From contig DASYSE010000026.1 in assembly GCA_036003705.1 (NCBI GenBank), positions 1 to 51,261 on the forward strand: a DNA stretch of 51,261 nucleotides, in the 5' to 3' direction. A model generated the notes under the pieces. That model made no database searches. It was given only the letters and a program-made list of their open reading frames with translations, and was not told the origin of the DNA. Below, piece after piece: positions 50,531 through 51,261 of the stretch (positions within the stretch are counted from its first letter, which is position 1; each line of letters opens with the position of its first letter). A program made the translations under genes and the position numbers. The DNA comes from CALGFH01 sp036003705 (GTDB lineage: Bacteria; Actinomycetota; CALGFH01).

Positions 50531-50843
50531 GCCTTGCCCTCCGATTTTGTGTCGGAGGGTGCCCTGGTCGGTCATCGATCTGTGGAACCGGTCAGGGCCT
50601 CCGGCAAGCTGCGATCTTCCGATCGCAGTCGGCAGGTAGCCGACGATCCGGTGGTCCTGTCTGGGCAGACCTGGTCATTCTCCCGGTCATTCCTCCTGCC
50701 GTAACGCCACAGGTCAGGAACGCACTCAACAGACGACCCCGCTGACGCGAGCAGCCAGAACCAACCTGAATCGCACCTGCTGGACAGATGCGTTTCGACT
50801 CGTAATCGGAAGGTCGTCGGTTCGAATCCGACCTCGGGCTCCA
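50531..50843 (+). repeat. Att-like module, copy C (hairpin, arm repeats, tRNA-Thr 3' part)
   Basis: A longer, more divergent copy. The hairpin is CCTCCGA-N7-TCGGAGG (50538-50558): both strands of the stem have changed relative to copies A and B, so pairing is kept. A second hairpin, GCGATC-TTCC-GATCGC, lies near 50617. Two arm-like GGTCATTC repeats are at 50673 and 50685. The tRNA-Thr 3' part is at 50794-50843, with a correctly paired T arm (GTCGG-TTCGAAT-CCGAC) and encoded CCA. The 5' part of the tRNA is absent. Confidence 0.72.
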
Positions 50844-51261
50844 CAAACCAGCAGCTCAGAGCACGTATAGCACCATCCTTAAGCTTGCCTTGCTTGCCTC
50901 CATGATCATCCTTGTGGCCGAAACTGGCCGCAGGTGCACATCCGCTTTGGGAAGGCGTCGCCGGGTTCGGGGCCCAGGCGGCGGGCGGTGCAGCTGGTGC
51001 TGCTGTGGGTGGTGGAAGGCGCGGCCTCCCCCAGCGGCTGACACCCTGCAGCGCCGTCCACAGCCGTCTGGCTATACCGCCACTAGGGCCGACCGCTGAC
51101 CCACCATGCTCGAGATAGCCCCAGGCGCCCTACCGGAACGTCCTCCAACAGCCGTTTCCGCAACAGCCTGTTAAGAGTCAACTGGCACGGCTGGCAGTAC
51201 CTTCCCCGCTGGAAGTCACCCATGACCCCCGGAGCGGTCAGGCCACGATGAACAGCATCAG
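50844..51261 (+). other. Right end of window: no recognisable gene
   Basis: After copy C the sequence continues AAACCAGCAGCTCAGAGCA, weakly like the CGCGGGTCAGAGG after copy B. At about 50888-50911 CTTGCTTGCC and TGATCATCC recur in the order seen at the start of the modules, a possible trace of a fourth copy without the hairpin. The rest holds short frames with no recognisable product, and no tRNA or transposase. Confidence 0.35.

Noticed and set aside
50900..51044. Transposase-like fragment at the right end
   Set aside because: No DDE or other transposase motif and no terminal inverted repeats could be seen.

Overview
The window comes from a very GC-rich actinobacterium (Actinomycetota), probably an uncultured or little-studied soil lineage. 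The evidence is the codon bias (G or C at almost every third position), frequent GTG starts, several leaderless-type promoters (a TANNNT box 6-9 bases before the start codon) and a conserved actinobacterial gene order, recO-uppS-...-glyS-...-ppdK-...-dgt-like-...-dnaG-rpoD. I could not assign a genus.

Bases 1-37,081 look like stable chromosome. In order they hold: the oxidative pentose phosphate genes zwf and gnd (minus strand, gnd cut by the window edge); a GH15 glucoamylase/trehalase-type enzyme; a PHP-domain hydrolase and a HAD hydrolase; an ABC-F ATPase; recO and uppS; a GNAT protein; deoC with two aldehyde dehydrogenase-family genes, the second a short form without the catalytic domain; glyS with a class IV aminotransferase; ppdK; a dgt-like HD hydrolase; and dnaG with rpoD behind a convincing LexA (SOS) box. 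After rpoD come membrane and envelope proteins, a tRNA-Asn whose 5' end overlaps an upstream HTH gene, a YceI protein, a CPBP protease and a NoeA-like methyltransferase. A striking property of this half is the number of 24-69 bp tandem duplications (seven seen), both between and inside genes.

Bases 37,104-51,261 are an accessory region that begins at a tRNA-Met (CAT). Next to the tRNA lies a truncated, frameshifted tyrosine integrase. Then come a FadR-type regulator with its probable operators and a small catabolic cluster (dehydrogenase fragment, frameshifted cupin, aldehyde dehydrogenase, Ldh2-type dehydrogenase, ABM monooxygenase). After that are an alpha/beta hydrolase, a frameshifted lipocalin-like gene, a MerR-type operon with a textbook mer-like promoter, frameshifted ynfA and SnoaL-like genes, an intact MgtA-type Mg2+ P-type ATPase and small remnants.

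The most interesting signal is a composite module present three times in this region (about 42483-42694, 46653-46863 and 50531-50843). Each copy starts with a small covarying hairpin and ends in the 3' part of a tRNA-Thr(CGT). Arm-like GGTCATTC repeats, also found beside the tRNA-Met/integrase junction, accompany these sites. I read them as attachment-site scars of serial integrations of related elements. In the same region seven genes appear to be broken by one small indel each (mostly one missing base), against one candidate in the first 37 kb, which suggests either real decay of the island or a locally poor assembly.
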